DNA from: UBA4615 sp046046245
GTDB lineage: Bacteria > Pseudomonadota > Gammaproteobacteria > Burkholderiales > Burkholderiaceae_E
DNA: 64,000 bases
Direction of reading: 5' to 3'
Assembly: GCA_046046245.1 (NCBI GenBank)
Contig: JBJOKE010000017.1
Location: 1-64,000 of the forward strand
Part shown: piece by piece, positions 34,501 to 42,405 of the stretch
Numbering within the stretch: the first letter of the stretch is position 1
Layout: the number at the start of each line of letters is the position of its first letter
Notes under the pieces: generated by a model
Database searches by the model: none
What the model was told of the DNA's origin: nothing
What the model saw: only the letters and a program-made list of their open reading frames with translations
Program-made: the position numbers and the translations under genes

Positions 34501-36192
34501 TCAGGCCGCGCGGCGGGTGACCGCGGCGCCGAGGCCGCGGTCGGCGAGCCCCAGCCGGTTCGCCGCCGAGACCAGCGCGCGCAGCGACGCGACGACGATG
34601 CTCCGGTCGATGCCGACGCCGAAGCGCGTGCCGGTCGTGCCGTCGCAGGCCGCCTCGATGTAGGCGACGGCGCGCGCGTCGGCCCCGGCGTCGATCGAGC
34701 GCTCCTCGTAGGCGTCGACGCGGATCGGCAGCCCGAGCGCGTTCACCGCGGCGTCGATCGGGCCGTTGCCCTCGCCGTGCAGCACCCGCCGCTCGCCGTC
34801 GACCGACACCGTCAGCTCCACCTGCTGGCCGCGGTCGTTGCCCGACATCCGGTGACCCAGCAGGCGGATCCGCCCGTCCTCGGGCAGGTACTCCGAGGAG
34901 AACAGCGACCAGAGCTCGTCGGCCGTGACCTCGGTGCCATGGGCGTCGGTGTGCCGCTGCACGATCGCGCTGAACTCGACCTGCAGGCGCCGCGGCATCA
35001 CCAGCCCGTGGTGGCGCTCGAGCAGGAACGAGATGCCGCCCTTGCCCGACTGGCTGTTCACGCGTATCACCGACTCGTAGCTGCGGCCGAGGTCGGCCGG
35101 ATCCAGCGGCAGGTACGGGACCTCCCAGGGGGCGTCGGGCCGCTGTGCGGCGAAGCCCTTCTTGATCGCGTCCTGGTGCGAGCCGGAGAACGCGGTGAAG
35201 ACCAGGTCGCCGACGTAGGGGTGGCGCGGGTGGATCGGCAGCTGGTTGCACTGCTCGACCGTGCGGGCCACCGCATTGATGTCCGAGAAGTCGAGGCCCG
35301 GGTCCACGCCCTGGGTGTAGAGGTTGAGCGCGAGCGTGACCAGGTCGACGTTGCCGGTGCGCTCGCCGTTGCCGAACAGGCAGCCCTCGACGCGGTCGGC
35401 CCCCGCCATCACCGCCAGCTCGGCCGCGGCCACCGCGGTGCCGCGGTCGTTGTGCGGGTGCACCGAGATCACCGCGGCCTCGCGCTCGGGCAGGTTGCGG
35501 CAGATCCACTCGATCTGGTCCGCGTAGACGTTCGGCGTCGCGCACTCGACGGTGGCCGGCAGGTTCAGGATCACCGGTCGCTCGCGGCTCGCGCCCCAGG
35601 CGCGCATCACCGCCGCGCAGACGTCGCGCGCGAACGGCAGCTCGGTCGAGGAGAACACCTCGGGGCTGTACTCGAAGCCCCAGGCGGTGCCGGGCCGGGC
35701 GTCGAGCTGCTCGCGCACGAACCGCGTCATCCGCACCGCGAGGTCGAGGACCTCGTCCTGGGTCATGCCGAACACCACGCGGCGGAAGACCGGGGCCGTC
35801 GCGTTGTACAGGTGGACGGTCGCACGCTTCGCGCCGGCGAGCGACTCGATCGAGCGGGCGATCAGGTCCTCGCGCGCCTGCGTCAGCACGCTGATCGTCA
35901 CGTCGTCGGGCACGAGGCCGGCCTCGATCACGTGGCGGACGAAGTCGAAGTCGGTCTGCGATGCGGCCGGGAAGCCGACCTCGATCTCCTTGACGCCGAT
36001 CGTGAGCAGCGTCTCGAACATCCGCAGCTTGCGCGCGGTGTCCATCGGTTCGAACAGCGCCTGGTTGCCGTCGCGCAGGTCGGTCGACAGCCAGCGCGGC
36101 GCCCGGTCGATCGCGCGCGAGGGCCAGCGCCGGTCGGGAAGGTCGATGATGGGGAACGGTCGGTACTTGCCGGGGGGAACGGTCGAGGTCAC
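34501..36192 (-). CDS. leuA: 2-isopropylmalate synthase
   Basis: LeuA (563 aa) condenses acetyl-CoA with 2-ketoisovalerate, the first committed step of leucine synthesis. It is the longer type found in Pseudomonas and actinobacteria: N-terminal TIM barrel with WLSTDLRDGNQAL, HPHNDRG metal site and GNGERTGNVD, then a C-terminal leucine-sensing domain (RQ...DAAVNAL). The start is a GTG with AGGAG 7 bases upstream. No other leu gene is nearby. A Leu-rich leader peptide and promoter lie upstream. Confidence 0.96.
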   Translation of the reverse strand: MTSTVPPGKYRPFPIIDLPDRRWPSRAIDRAPRWLSTDLRDGNQALFEPMDTARKLRMFETLLTIGVKEIEVGFPAASQTDFDFVRHVIEAGLVPDDVTISVLTQAREDLIARSIESLAGAKRATVHLYNATAPVFRRVVFGMTQDEVLDLAVRMTRFVREQLDARPGTAWGFEYSPEVFSSTELPFARDVCAAVMRAWGASRERPVILNLPATVECATPNVYADQIEWICRNLPEREAAVISVHPHNDRGTAVAAAELAVMAGADRVEGCLFGNGERTGNVDLVTLALNLYTQGVDPGLDFSDINAVARTVEQCNQLPIHPRHPYVGDLVFTAFSGSHQDAIKKGFAAQRPDAPWEVPYLPLDPADLGRSYESVIRVNSQSGKGGISFLLERHHGLVMPRRLQVEFSAIVQRHTDAHGTEVTADELWSLFSSEYLPEDGRIRLLGHRMSGNDRGQQVELTVSVDGERRVLHGEGNGPIDAAVNALGLPIRVDAYEERSIDAGADARAVAYIEAACDGTTGTRFGVGIDRSIVVASLRALVSAANRLGLADRGLGAAVTRRAA

Positions 36193-36343
36193 GGTCGGAC
36201 TCCTGGGTCGAAGGTCGGGCTGGGGTCGGGATCGACCGGAACCGGGGACGCAGGAGGACTCGGGGTGGCCGCGAGCTCCCGTCGCCCCGATGTCGGTCGG
36301 GGAACGGGTGGGCCGGGGTGATGCGCGCGGGACTGGCGGTGGC

Positions 36344-36433
36344 TCAGGTGCCCGGGACGGGCGGCGTGCGACCCCGGCCGGTCGCTAGTAGCAGCGACGG
36401 CATCGACGGCAGGTGGGGGCGCAGCGAGAGCAT
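36344..36433 (-). CDS. Leucine-rich leader peptide upstream of leuA
   Basis: A 29-codon frame starts ATG at 36433 and ends TGA at 36344. The peptide begins MLSLRPHLPSMPSLLLATG and has six leucines in the first 16 residues, three consecutive (codons CTG CTA CTA). CTA is a very rare codon in DNA this GC-rich, as expected for a ribosome-stalling sensor. The predicted promoter places the transcript start at or next to its ATG, so the message would be leaderless. It ends 151 bases before the leuA GTG. I see no classical terminator with a T tract in between, only weak stems such as TCGGGG...CCCCGA, so attenuation may work by another route (for example occlusion of the ribosome-binding site or Rho). 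Confidence 0.72.
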   Translation of the reverse strand: MLSLRPHLPSMPSLLLATGRGRTPPVPGT

Positions 36434-36439
36434 CGGAAG

Positions 36440-36469
36440 AGGTTAGCGGCGGAGCGCGCGCGCTGTCAA
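36440..36469 (-). promoter_or_regulatory. Promoter of the leuA leader (TTGACA-18-TAACCT)
   Basis: A perfect -35 TTGACA (36469-36464), 18-base spacer and TAACCT (36445-36440) on the minus strand predict transcription from about 36433-36434, the first base of the leader-peptide ATG. Confidence 0.7.
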
Positions 36470-36477
36470 ACGCGGCA

Positions 36478-36490
36478 GGCGGTTACCGCC
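36478..36490. promoter_or_regulatory. 13-bp dyad upstream of the leuA promoter
   Basis: GGCGGT-T-ACCGCC is a perfect odd-centred palindrome 9 bases upstream of the leuA -35, between leuA and the divergent exported-protein gene. It could be an operator; no regulator is identified. Confidence 0.35.
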
Positions 36491-36571
36491 GGTTGCACTC
36501 TCGTCGTCCGCCGCGGTGCACGCCGCCCCCGGGCTGCCGCGTTGAACCGTCATCGACGCGAGGAGATCACC

Positions 36572-37258
36572 GTGCAGGTCCCGACCCCGTTCCCGTTCCG
36601 CCGCGCCGCGCCGCGCGTCGCCGCCGCTGCCGCGCTCGCGCTGGCCCTCGCCGAGCTCGCCGCGCCGGCTCGCGCGGCCGAGGTCCGCCTGCGCGGCGAA
36701 GCGGGCTTCCGCGTGCCCGCCGACACGGTGCTGGCCGCGCTGCCTGCCGACGCACCGGTCGGCGCGGCGGACCTTCGCGGCGGCAGGCTGAGCTTCGAGC
36801 TGGTCTACGACGACGCCGCGCGCGACGTCGACCCCGACCCGCATGCCGGCCGCTACGACGCCGCGGTCCGTGCGTTCCGCGTGCGCATCGGGGGCACGCT
36901 GCTCGAGCTGCCGGCGTCCTCGGTGCGCATCGTGGTCTCGGACGGCGGCCTGGGCCGCGCGTGGCGCGAGTCGGTCGTCGTGCAGGCCGATGCGCGCTCG
37001 GGCGACTGGGGACTGCAGGTCTCGTGGACGCAGCTGAACCAGGTCGCGACCGCCACGGACCTGCGCGGCGCGTCCGGCATGCTCGCCGACGACCGGTTGC
37101 CGCCGCCCGCCCGCCTCGCCGCGCTGCCCACTTCCGGCGAGTTCGACCGCGCGTTCCTGCTGCGGCTGGATGCACCCGGCGGCACCGCGGGCCGGCCCGC
37201 CCTCTACCTGAGCACCTCCACGCTGACCGTCGCGCCCGTCGCGGCCGCGGCGCGCTGA
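36572..37258 (+). CDS. Exported protein of unknown function
   Basis: A 228-aa protein starting at a GTG with AGGAG six bases upstream. The signal peptide is clear (VAAAAALALALAELAAPARA, then AEVRLRGEAGF). The mature part looks beta-rich, with no cysteine and no recognised domain. The end is Ala-rich with no sorting signal that I recognise. It shares a transcription unit with the lipoprotein gene 14 bases downstream. I cannot name a function. Confidence 0.7.
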   Translation: MQVPTPFPFRRAAPRVAAAAALALALAELAAPARAAEVRLRGEAGFRVPADTVLAALPADAPVGAADLRGGRLSFELVYDDAARDVDPDPHAGRYDAAVRAFRVRIGGTLLELPASSVRIVVSDGGLGRAWRESVVVQADARSGDWGLQVSWTQLNQVATATDLRGASGMLADDRLPPPARLAALPTSGEFDRAFLLRLDAPGGTAGRPALYLSTSTLTVAPVAAAAR

Positions 37259-37272
37259 ACGGAACCGCGACC

Positions 37273-37623
37273 ATGAAGACGCCCCTCCGGTTCCTGCTCG
37301 CCGCGGCGTTCGCGGCCACGCTCGCAGGCTGCGGCCACGGCCACCACGACCCCGGGCCCGTTGCGCCGCCGGTCGCCGGTCTCGGCCTTCAGCTCACCCG
37401 CACCGGGCCCGAGGTGATCCAGCTCGACTGGTCCTTCGACCCCGCGGCCGCCTGGTACGACGTGACCCGGGACGGCTATCCGCTCGCCCGGGTGTCCGGC
37501 ACCACCACGCTGATCGACGCGAGCGTCTACGCGGGTTACCGCTACTGCTACCGGGTGACCGGCGCCGCACCGTCGGGCGCCGTGGTGTCGGTGAGCTCGA
37601 CGGGCTGCGTCACCGTGTTCTGA
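37273..37623 (+). CDS. Small putative lipoprotein with fibronectin-III-like fold
   Basis: A 116-aa lipoprotein: lipobox LAGC at Cys20, followed by a His-rich linker (GHGHHDPGP). The remaining ~80 residues resemble a fibronectin type III module (IQLDWSFDPAAAWYDVTRDGYPLARV ... YAGYRYCYRVTGAA), shown here by Trp/Tyr spacing only. Two cysteines in the module could form a disulfide. Its last 14 bases overlap the end of the convergent luxR-type gene. Function unknown. Confidence 0.7.
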   Translation: MKTPLRFLLAAAFAATLAGCGHGHHDPGPVAPPVAGLGLQLTRTGPEVIQLDWSFDPAAAWYDVTRDGYPLARVSGTTTLIDASVYAGYRYCYRVTGAAPSGAVVSVSSTGCVTVF

Positions 37624-38413
37624 CGCCGCCGCCGAGCAGCGCGAACAGCTGTTTCTCGCGACGGATGCCGAGGCGCCGGTAGGCGCGGTAGCGGTAGGTG
37701 TCCACCGTGCCCTCGGCGAGCCCGGTGTCGCGGGCGATCATCTTCGAGGTACGGCCCGAGACAATCCCCTCGATCACCGTGCGCTCGCGGGGGGTGAGCC
37801 GCTCGAGGACCGCGTCGAGGCCGCCACCGGCATCGGCGGGCGTCTGCAACCGCATGTGCTGTGCGAGCAGCGCGCCCAGCAGCGGCGCGCATCGCAGCAG
37901 CAGCGCGAGCTCGCGCGGCGTGAAGCGGGGCAGCGCCAGCGTGCGGTAGACGTTGACCGCCGCGTGTCCGTGGCCCGGCACCGGCACCACGACCGATGCG
38001 CGCGAATGCACGCCGGGCTCCTCGTAGCAGGCGCGTCGGTAGTCCGCGTCCGCGATCGATTCGACCGTCTGCAGCGTCAGCAGCGCGTCGCCGCGTCGGC
38101 CGATGCGGCGGGCGGCGAGCCGGCGCGTGTTGACGTCGAAGCGGTCGTAGCCGCGGGAGAAGTAGGCCTCGGCCGCGCGCATCGCCGCGCCGCCGTGCAG
38201 GCTCGCGCCGGTCACCAGCCGGGCCGGACCGCGCGGCGGCATCTGGAACACGAAGCAGAACGAGACCGGCAGCAGCGGCTGCAGGCCCTGCAGCAGTCGC
38301 CGCGCGAGCTGCGGCGTGCCGGCCGCGGCCACCCAGGCCGCTGCGGTGTCGACGCGGATCGCGGGTTCGGCTGCACGTCGGCGGGACGACGCGGGTGGAT
38401 GGGTCGGCGGCAC
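37610..38413 (-). CDS. LuxR-family transcriptional regulator
   Basis: A 267-aa regulator with a C-terminal LuxR helix-turn-helix (LTPRERTVIEGIVSGRTSKMIARDTGLAEGTV region, about residues 205-260). The N-terminal ~190 residues have no recognised receiver or autoinducer domain. It starts at GTG 38413, 91 bases from the divergent FAD-hydroxylase gene, with a dyad (38428-38445) between them. It is therefore the likely regulator of the hydroxylase-DUF2783 operon. Confidence 0.82.
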   Translation of the reverse strand: MPPTHPPASSRRRAAEPAIRVDTAAAWVAAAGTPQLARRLLQGLQPLLPVSFCFVFQMPPRGPARLVTGASLHGGAAMRAAEAYFSRGYDRFDVNTRRLAARRIGRRGDALLTLQTVESIADADYRRACYEEPGVHSRASVVVPVPGHGHAAVNVYRTLALPRFTPRELALLLRCAPLLGALLAQHMRLQTPADAGGGLDAVLERLTPRERTVIEGIVSGRTSKMIARDTGLAEGTVDTYRYRAYRRLGIRREKQLFALLGGGVRTR

Positions 38414-38427
38414 GTCGGGACGGGTGT

Positions 38428-38445
38428 GTACCAGGAAGTCGGTAC
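38428..38445. promoter_or_regulatory. Inverted repeat GTACC-N8-GGTAC between luxR gene and hydroxylase
   Basis: An 18-bp dyad lies 15 bases upstream of the luxR-type start and 60 bases before the hydroxylase start, matching the size expected for a LuxR-type operator. A possible plus-strand -10 (TACGCT, 38443-38448) overlaps its right arm. Confidence 0.4.
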
Positions 38446-38504
38446 GCTAGCCTGCCGGGCGGATCCGGACAATCCTCATCGACCCGATTCCCGAGGAGAC
38501 CGCC

Positions 38505-40214
38505 GTGCAGCGCATCGGCCCCTTCGTCTACACCGAACATCCCGTGATGCGACCGCCGCTTGCCGACGGTCGCGACCCCGGGCGCGCTCCGGTCGCGATC
38601 GCCGGCGGCGGCCCGGTCGGGCTCGCGCTCGCACTCGCGCTGGCGCGGCACGGGCTGCGCTCGGTGGTGCTCGAGTCCGACACCACGGTCTGCGTCGGCA
38701 GCCGTGCGATCTGCATCTCGCGCCGCAGCCTCGAGATCCTCGGTGCCCTCGGCGCCCTCGACGGCCATCTCGCGAAGGGACTGCCCTGGGCAGGCGGGCG
38801 TACCTTCCACGGCCTCTCGCAGATCCTGCACTTCACGATGCCGCAGGAGGAGCGGCCGCGGCTGCCTCCGATGATCAACATCCAGCAGTACCGGATCGAG
38901 CAGTACCTGGTCGATGCGATCGCGGCGCTGCCGCCGGGCCTCGTCGACCTGCGCTGGGGCCACGAGCTCGAGGCCTTCGATCAGGACGAGGACGGCGTCT
39001 CGCTGCGGGTCCGCGCGGCCGGCACCGGGTATGCGATGCACACCGACCGGCTGGTCGCCTGCGACGGCGGGCAGAGCCCGGTGCGTCGCGCGATGGGCCT
39101 GAAGCTCGAGGGCGCGGCCTTCGAGGGCAAGTACGTGATCGTCGACATCACGCTGCCGAGCGCCTGGCCCACCGAGCGTCGCGCCTGGTTCGATCCGCCT
39201 TCGAACCCCGGTTCGACGGTGCTGATGCACAAGCAGCCCGACGACCTCTGGCGGATCGACTACCAGATCCCCGACGACGCCGACCTCGACGCCGCGATGG
39301 CGCCCGAGGCGGTCCGCGCCTTCGTCCGGCGCCATCTCGAGATGCTCGGCGAGGCTCATCTGCCTTGGGAGATCGTCTGGATCAGCGCCTACCGCGCGGG
39401 CGCGATGACGCTCGAGCGCTATCGGCACGGTCGGGTGCTCTTCGCGGGCAACGCCGCCCACGCGATGCCGATCTTCGGCGTGCGCGGACTGAACTCGGGC
39501 CTGGACGACGCGTTCAACCTCGGCTGGAAGCTCGCGGCCGTGGCGCGTGGCGAGGCGGGCGAGGCACTGCTCGACAGCTACGACCACGAGCGGATCCATG
39601 CCTTCCACGTCAACGCGCAGAGCGCGATCAAGAGCACCGAATTCATGGCCCCGCCGTCGCGCGGGTTCGCGCTGATGCGCGAGGCGGCGCTGACGCTCGC
39701 GCACCGGCATCCCGCGATCGCCGGGCTGGCGAATCCGCGCCAGACCACGGCGATCGGCTATCCGCGCTCGCCGCTGAACGCCGAGCCGGACCCGGCGCTC
39801 GCCGCGTCGCCCGCGCCCGGCGACCCGCCGCTCGAGACGCCGCTCGCCGGCCCCGGCGGCGCGACCCACCTGAGCGCGATGCTCGACGGCTGCTGGACCG
39901 CGCTGGTGTTCGCGGCGGACGGCGACCGCGAGCTGCCCGCCGCGCTCGACGGCGCGCTGCTCGACCTCGAACGCGGGACGCCGGTGGTGCGTACGCTCGT
40001 GATCGCCCGCGACGGCGAGCCGGCGGCGGCCGGCTCGCGCTGGCGCGCGGTGGACGCGGACGGGATCGCGGCGCGCCGCTGGGCCGCGCCGCCCGGGTCC
40101 GCGTTCCTGCTGCGTCCGGACGGCCACGTGGTCGGCGGCTGGGCGCATCCCGATGGCCGGATGCTGGCTGCCGCGCTGGCACGTGCGGCCTGTCGAACCG
40201 AGGAGGCACGATGA
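38505..40214 (+). CDS. FAD-dependent aromatic hydroxylase (MhpA/PheA-like)
   Basis: A 569-aa group-A flavoprotein hydroxylase. It has the FAD motif IAGGGPVGLALALALARHG, the ACDGGQSPVRRAMG (DG) motif and the GNAAHAMPIFGVRGLNSGLDDAFNLGWKL motif, with a C-terminal thioredoxin-like domain. The GTG start has GAGGAG upstream. In its family such enzymes add a hydroxyl group ortho or para to an existing phenolic OH. It is followed immediately by a DUF2783 protein, the same pairing as at 58.3-60.1 kb. The substrate is unknown. Confidence 0.87.
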   Translation: MQRIGPFVYTEHPVMRPPLADGRDPGRAPVAIAGGGPVGLALALALARHGLRSVVLESDTTVCVGSRAICISRRSLEILGALGALDGHLAKGLPWAGGRTFHGLSQILHFTMPQEERPRLPPMINIQQYRIEQYLVDAIAALPPGLVDLRWGHELEAFDQDEDGVSLRVRAAGTGYAMHTDRLVACDGGQSPVRRAMGLKLEGAAFEGKYVIVDITLPSAWPTERRAWFDPPSNPGSTVLMHKQPDDLWRIDYQIPDDADLDAAMAPEAVRAFVRRHLEMLGEAHLPWEIVWISAYRAGAMTLERYRHGRVLFAGNAAHAMPIFGVRGLNSGLDDAFNLGWKLAAVARGEAGEALLDSYDHERIHAFHVNAQSAIKSTEFMAPPSRGFALMREAALTLAHRHPAIAGLANPRQTTAIGYPRSPLNAEPDPALAASPAPGDPPLETPLAGPGGATHLSAMLDGCWTALVFAADGDRELPAALDGALLDLERGTPVVRTLVIARDGEPAAAGSRWRAVDADGIAARRWAAPPGSAFLLRPDGHVVGGWAHPDGRMLAAALARAACRTEEAR

Positions 40215-40435
40215 GCACGGCGAAGACCCCCGGGACCCTCGAGGCCGACGAGCGCGACGCGCTCTACCGCGACTGCGCGCTCGCGATCACCGCGGTCGGC
40301 CGCGAGCGCGAGAGCCTGTTCCTCGCGCGGCTCGCGCTGCTGCTGATGGAGGCCTGCGGCGACGCGGCCCGCTGCCGCGAGGCGATCGCCGAGGCGGCGC
40401 GCGACGTGCCCGCGCCGAGCCTGTCGCGCGACTGA
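40211..40435 (+). CDS. Divergent DUF2783-like small protein
   Basis: A 74-aa acidic, helical protein overlapping the hydroxylase stop (ATGA), with AGGAGG five bases upstream. Its core (residues about 14-65) can be aligned by eye with the DUF2783 protein at 58311-58502: an aromatic-tyrosine start, a run of L..L.LLL and then GD...REAIA. Both copies follow or precede an FAD hydroxylase in the same operon, suggesting an accessory role to the enzyme. Two cysteines (one in MEACGDAARC) are absent from the other copy. Confidence 0.7.
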   Translation: MSTAKTPGTLEADERDALYRDCALAITAVGRERESLFLARLALLLMEACGDAARCREAIAEAARDVPAPSLSRD

Positions 40436-40503
40436 GGGGGCGCGGGCGCTGCGCCGTCGGTCGCGCGACGAGGGGTCGACCGCGTCGAGTTGCCGGTCAT
40501 GTG

Positions 40504-40533
40504 GGGCGGTACCGGGCCTGCAGCGTACCGCCC
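40504..40533. terminator. 9-bp hairpin between convergent operons
   Basis: GGGCGGTAC (40504-40512) pairs with GTACCGCCC (40525-40533) around a 12-base loop, between the DUF2783 gene (plus) and the Bug gene (minus). It probably terminates both directions. No T tract. Confidence 0.55.
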
Positions 40534-40543
40534 GGGACGCCGT

Positions 40544-41521
40544 TCACTCCACCGACGCGCCGCTCGCCTTGACCACCGGCGTCCAGCGCTCGGTCTCGGC
40601 GCGCATGAACGCGCCGAACTGCGCCGGGGTCATGCGCAGCATCTGCAGGCCCAGGTCGCCGAACCGCTTCGACACCTCCGGGCTCGCGATCGCCGCGTTC
40701 ATCGACTCGTTGAGCTTCGCGACGATCGGCTCGGGCGTGCCGGCCCTGACCACCGCGCCGAACCAGACGCTCGCGTCGACGCCGGCGAGCCCGCCCTCGG
40801 CGAGCGTCGGCACCGCCGGCAGCGGCGGCGTGCGCCGCTCGGCGGCCACGCCGAGCGCCTTCAGTCGGTCCGACTGGATCAGCGGGTTCGTCGACAGGAT
40901 CACGTCGAACATCATCTCGACCTGCCCGCCCACCAGGTCCTGCAGCGCCGGTGCCGAGCCCTTGTAGGGCACGTGATTCAGCGGCAGGCCGGTCCTGGCG
41001 CGGACCATCTCGCCCAGCAGGTGGCCGATCGAGCCCGGTCCCTGCGATGCGTAGGACAGGCCGCCCGGCTTCGTCTTCGCGAGGGCCAGCAGCTCGGCGA
41101 GCGAGTTCGCCGGGCTCGCCTTGGGCACGACGAGGATCATCGGCATCTGCGCGATCGCGGCGAGCGGCTGGAAGTCCTTCGCCGGCTCGTACGAGAACTT
41201 CCGATAGAGCGTCGGATTGATCGCGAACATCTCGGTCGCGCCGATGAAGATCGCATGGCCGTCGGCCTCGGCCTGCTTGACCGCGGTCGCGGCGATCTGG
41301 CCACCGGCGCCGGGCCGGTTCTCGACCACCATCGGCTTGCCGAGGCTCTCCTGCATGCGGGCGGCGAGCGCGCGGGCGAGCTGGTCGGTCGGGCCGCCGG
41401 GCGCGAAGGGCACGACGATCGTGATCGTCTTCGACGGGAAGGCCTGCGCGTGCGCGGCGAAGGGCGCGGCGAGGCAGGCGGCGGCGACGGCCGCCTTCAG
41501 CAGGGTGCGACGCAAGGACAT
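40544..41521 (-). CDS. Bug-family tripartite tricarboxylate transporter receptor
   Basis: A 325-aa periplasmic binding protein. The signal peptide ends AAHAQAFP; the Bug signatures KTITIVVPFAPGGPTDQLARALA and VENRPGAGGQIAATAV follow. Bug receptors bind carboxylates, including aromatic acids and phenylpropanoids, for TctAB-type permeases. No tctAB is in the window. Being last in the mhpABD-like operon it probably binds the substrate (3-(3-hydroxyphenyl)propionate or a relative). Confidence 0.9.
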   Translation of the reverse strand: MSLRRTLLKAAVAAACLAAPFAAHAQAFPSKTITIVVPFAPGGPTDQLARALAARMQESLGKPMVVENRPGAGGQIAATAVKQAEADGHAIFIGATEMFAINPTLYRKFSYEPAKDFQPLAAIAQMPMILVVPKASPANSLAELLALAKTKPGGLSYASQGPGSIGHLLGEMVRARTGLPLNHVPYKGSAPALQDLVGGQVEMMFDVILSTNPLIQSDRLKALGVAAERRTPPLPAVPTLAEGGLAGVDASVWFGAVVRAGTPEPIVAKLNESMNAAIASPEVSKRFGDLGLQMLRMTPAQFGAFMRAETERWTPVVKASGASVE

Positions 41522-41582
41522 GGGAACGCCTCCGGATCTCGGTGCTGCGGAACGGGTGGGATGAGGCCGCGGCCGGGCGGGC

Positions 41583-42377
41583 TCAGGCCGGGGCGAATCG
41601 CGCGACGACGTCGCCCAGGCCGTCGATCCTGGCCTCGAAGCGATCGCCGGGGCGGGCGGGCACCATCGGGCCGAGCGCGCCGGTCATCACCAGGTCGCCC
41701 GCGCGCAGCGGGTGGCCGAGCGAGGCCATCTTGCGCGCGAGCCAGGTCGCGGCCACCAGCGGATGGCCGAGACAGGCGGCGCCGACGCCGGTCGACACCG
41801 TCTCGCCGGCGCGCACCGTGCGCATCGCGCAGCCCTTCAGGTCCAGGCCGTCCAGGCGGCGCGGTACCGCGCCCAGCACCACCAGGCCCGAGGACGCGTT
41901 GTCCGCCACGGTGTCGACGAAGCGGATGTTCCAGTCCTTCACCCGCGAGCCCACGACCTCGATCGCCGGCAGCGCGAACTCGACCGCGCGCAGCACCTCG
42001 ACCAGCGTCACGTCGGGTGCCGCGAGGTCGCGGCCGATCACCAGCGCGACCTCGGTCTCGACCTTCGGCTGCTGGGTGCGCGCGACCGGGATCGGCTCGT
42101 CGTCGCCCAGCACCATGTCGGCGAAGAGCGCGCCGAAGTCCGGCTGGTCGACGCCCAGCTGCTTCTGCACCGCGGGCGCGGTCAGGCCGATCTTGCGGCC
42201 GACGAGCCGGCGCCCCTCGCCGATCCAGTGCTCGGTGTTCAGCTGCTGGATACGGTAGGCGAGCGCCTCGTCGGCGTTCGGGATCGCGTCGCGCAGCGGC
42301 TCGATCGGCACGTTCGTGCGCTCGGCCTCGCGCAGACGGCTCGCATAGAGCGCGGCGGGGGTGGCGTGCTGGGTCAT
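41583..42377 (-). CDS. mhpD: 2-keto-4-pentenoate hydratase MhpD
   Basis: A 264-aa hydratase of the meta-cleavage pathway, converting 2-hydroxypenta-2,4-dienoate to 4-hydroxy-2-oxovalerate. It is close to E. coli MhpD: GRRLVGRKIGLTAPAVQKQL, VDQPDFGALFADM, VGSRVKDWNIRFVDTVADNAS and the GALGPMVPARPGDRFEA end. It follows mhpB after 28 bases. The hydrolase MhpC and the aldolase/dehydrogenase MhpE/MhpF are not in the window. Confidence 0.92.
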   Translation of the reverse strand: MTQHATPAALYASRLREAERTNVPIEPLRDAIPNADEALAYRIQQLNTEHWIGEGRRLVGRKIGLTAPAVQKQLGVDQPDFGALFADMVLGDDEPIPVARTQQPKVETEVALVIGRDLAAPDVTLVEVLRAVEFALPAIEVVGSRVKDWNIRFVDTVADNASSGLVVLGAVPRRLDGLDLKGCAMRTVRAGETVSTGVGAACLGHPLVAATWLARKMASLGHPLRAGDLVMTGALGPMVPARPGDRFEARIDGLGDVVARFAPA

Positions 42378-42405
42378 CGTCGGTCGTCTCCGTGAGTCGG
42401 GTCGG

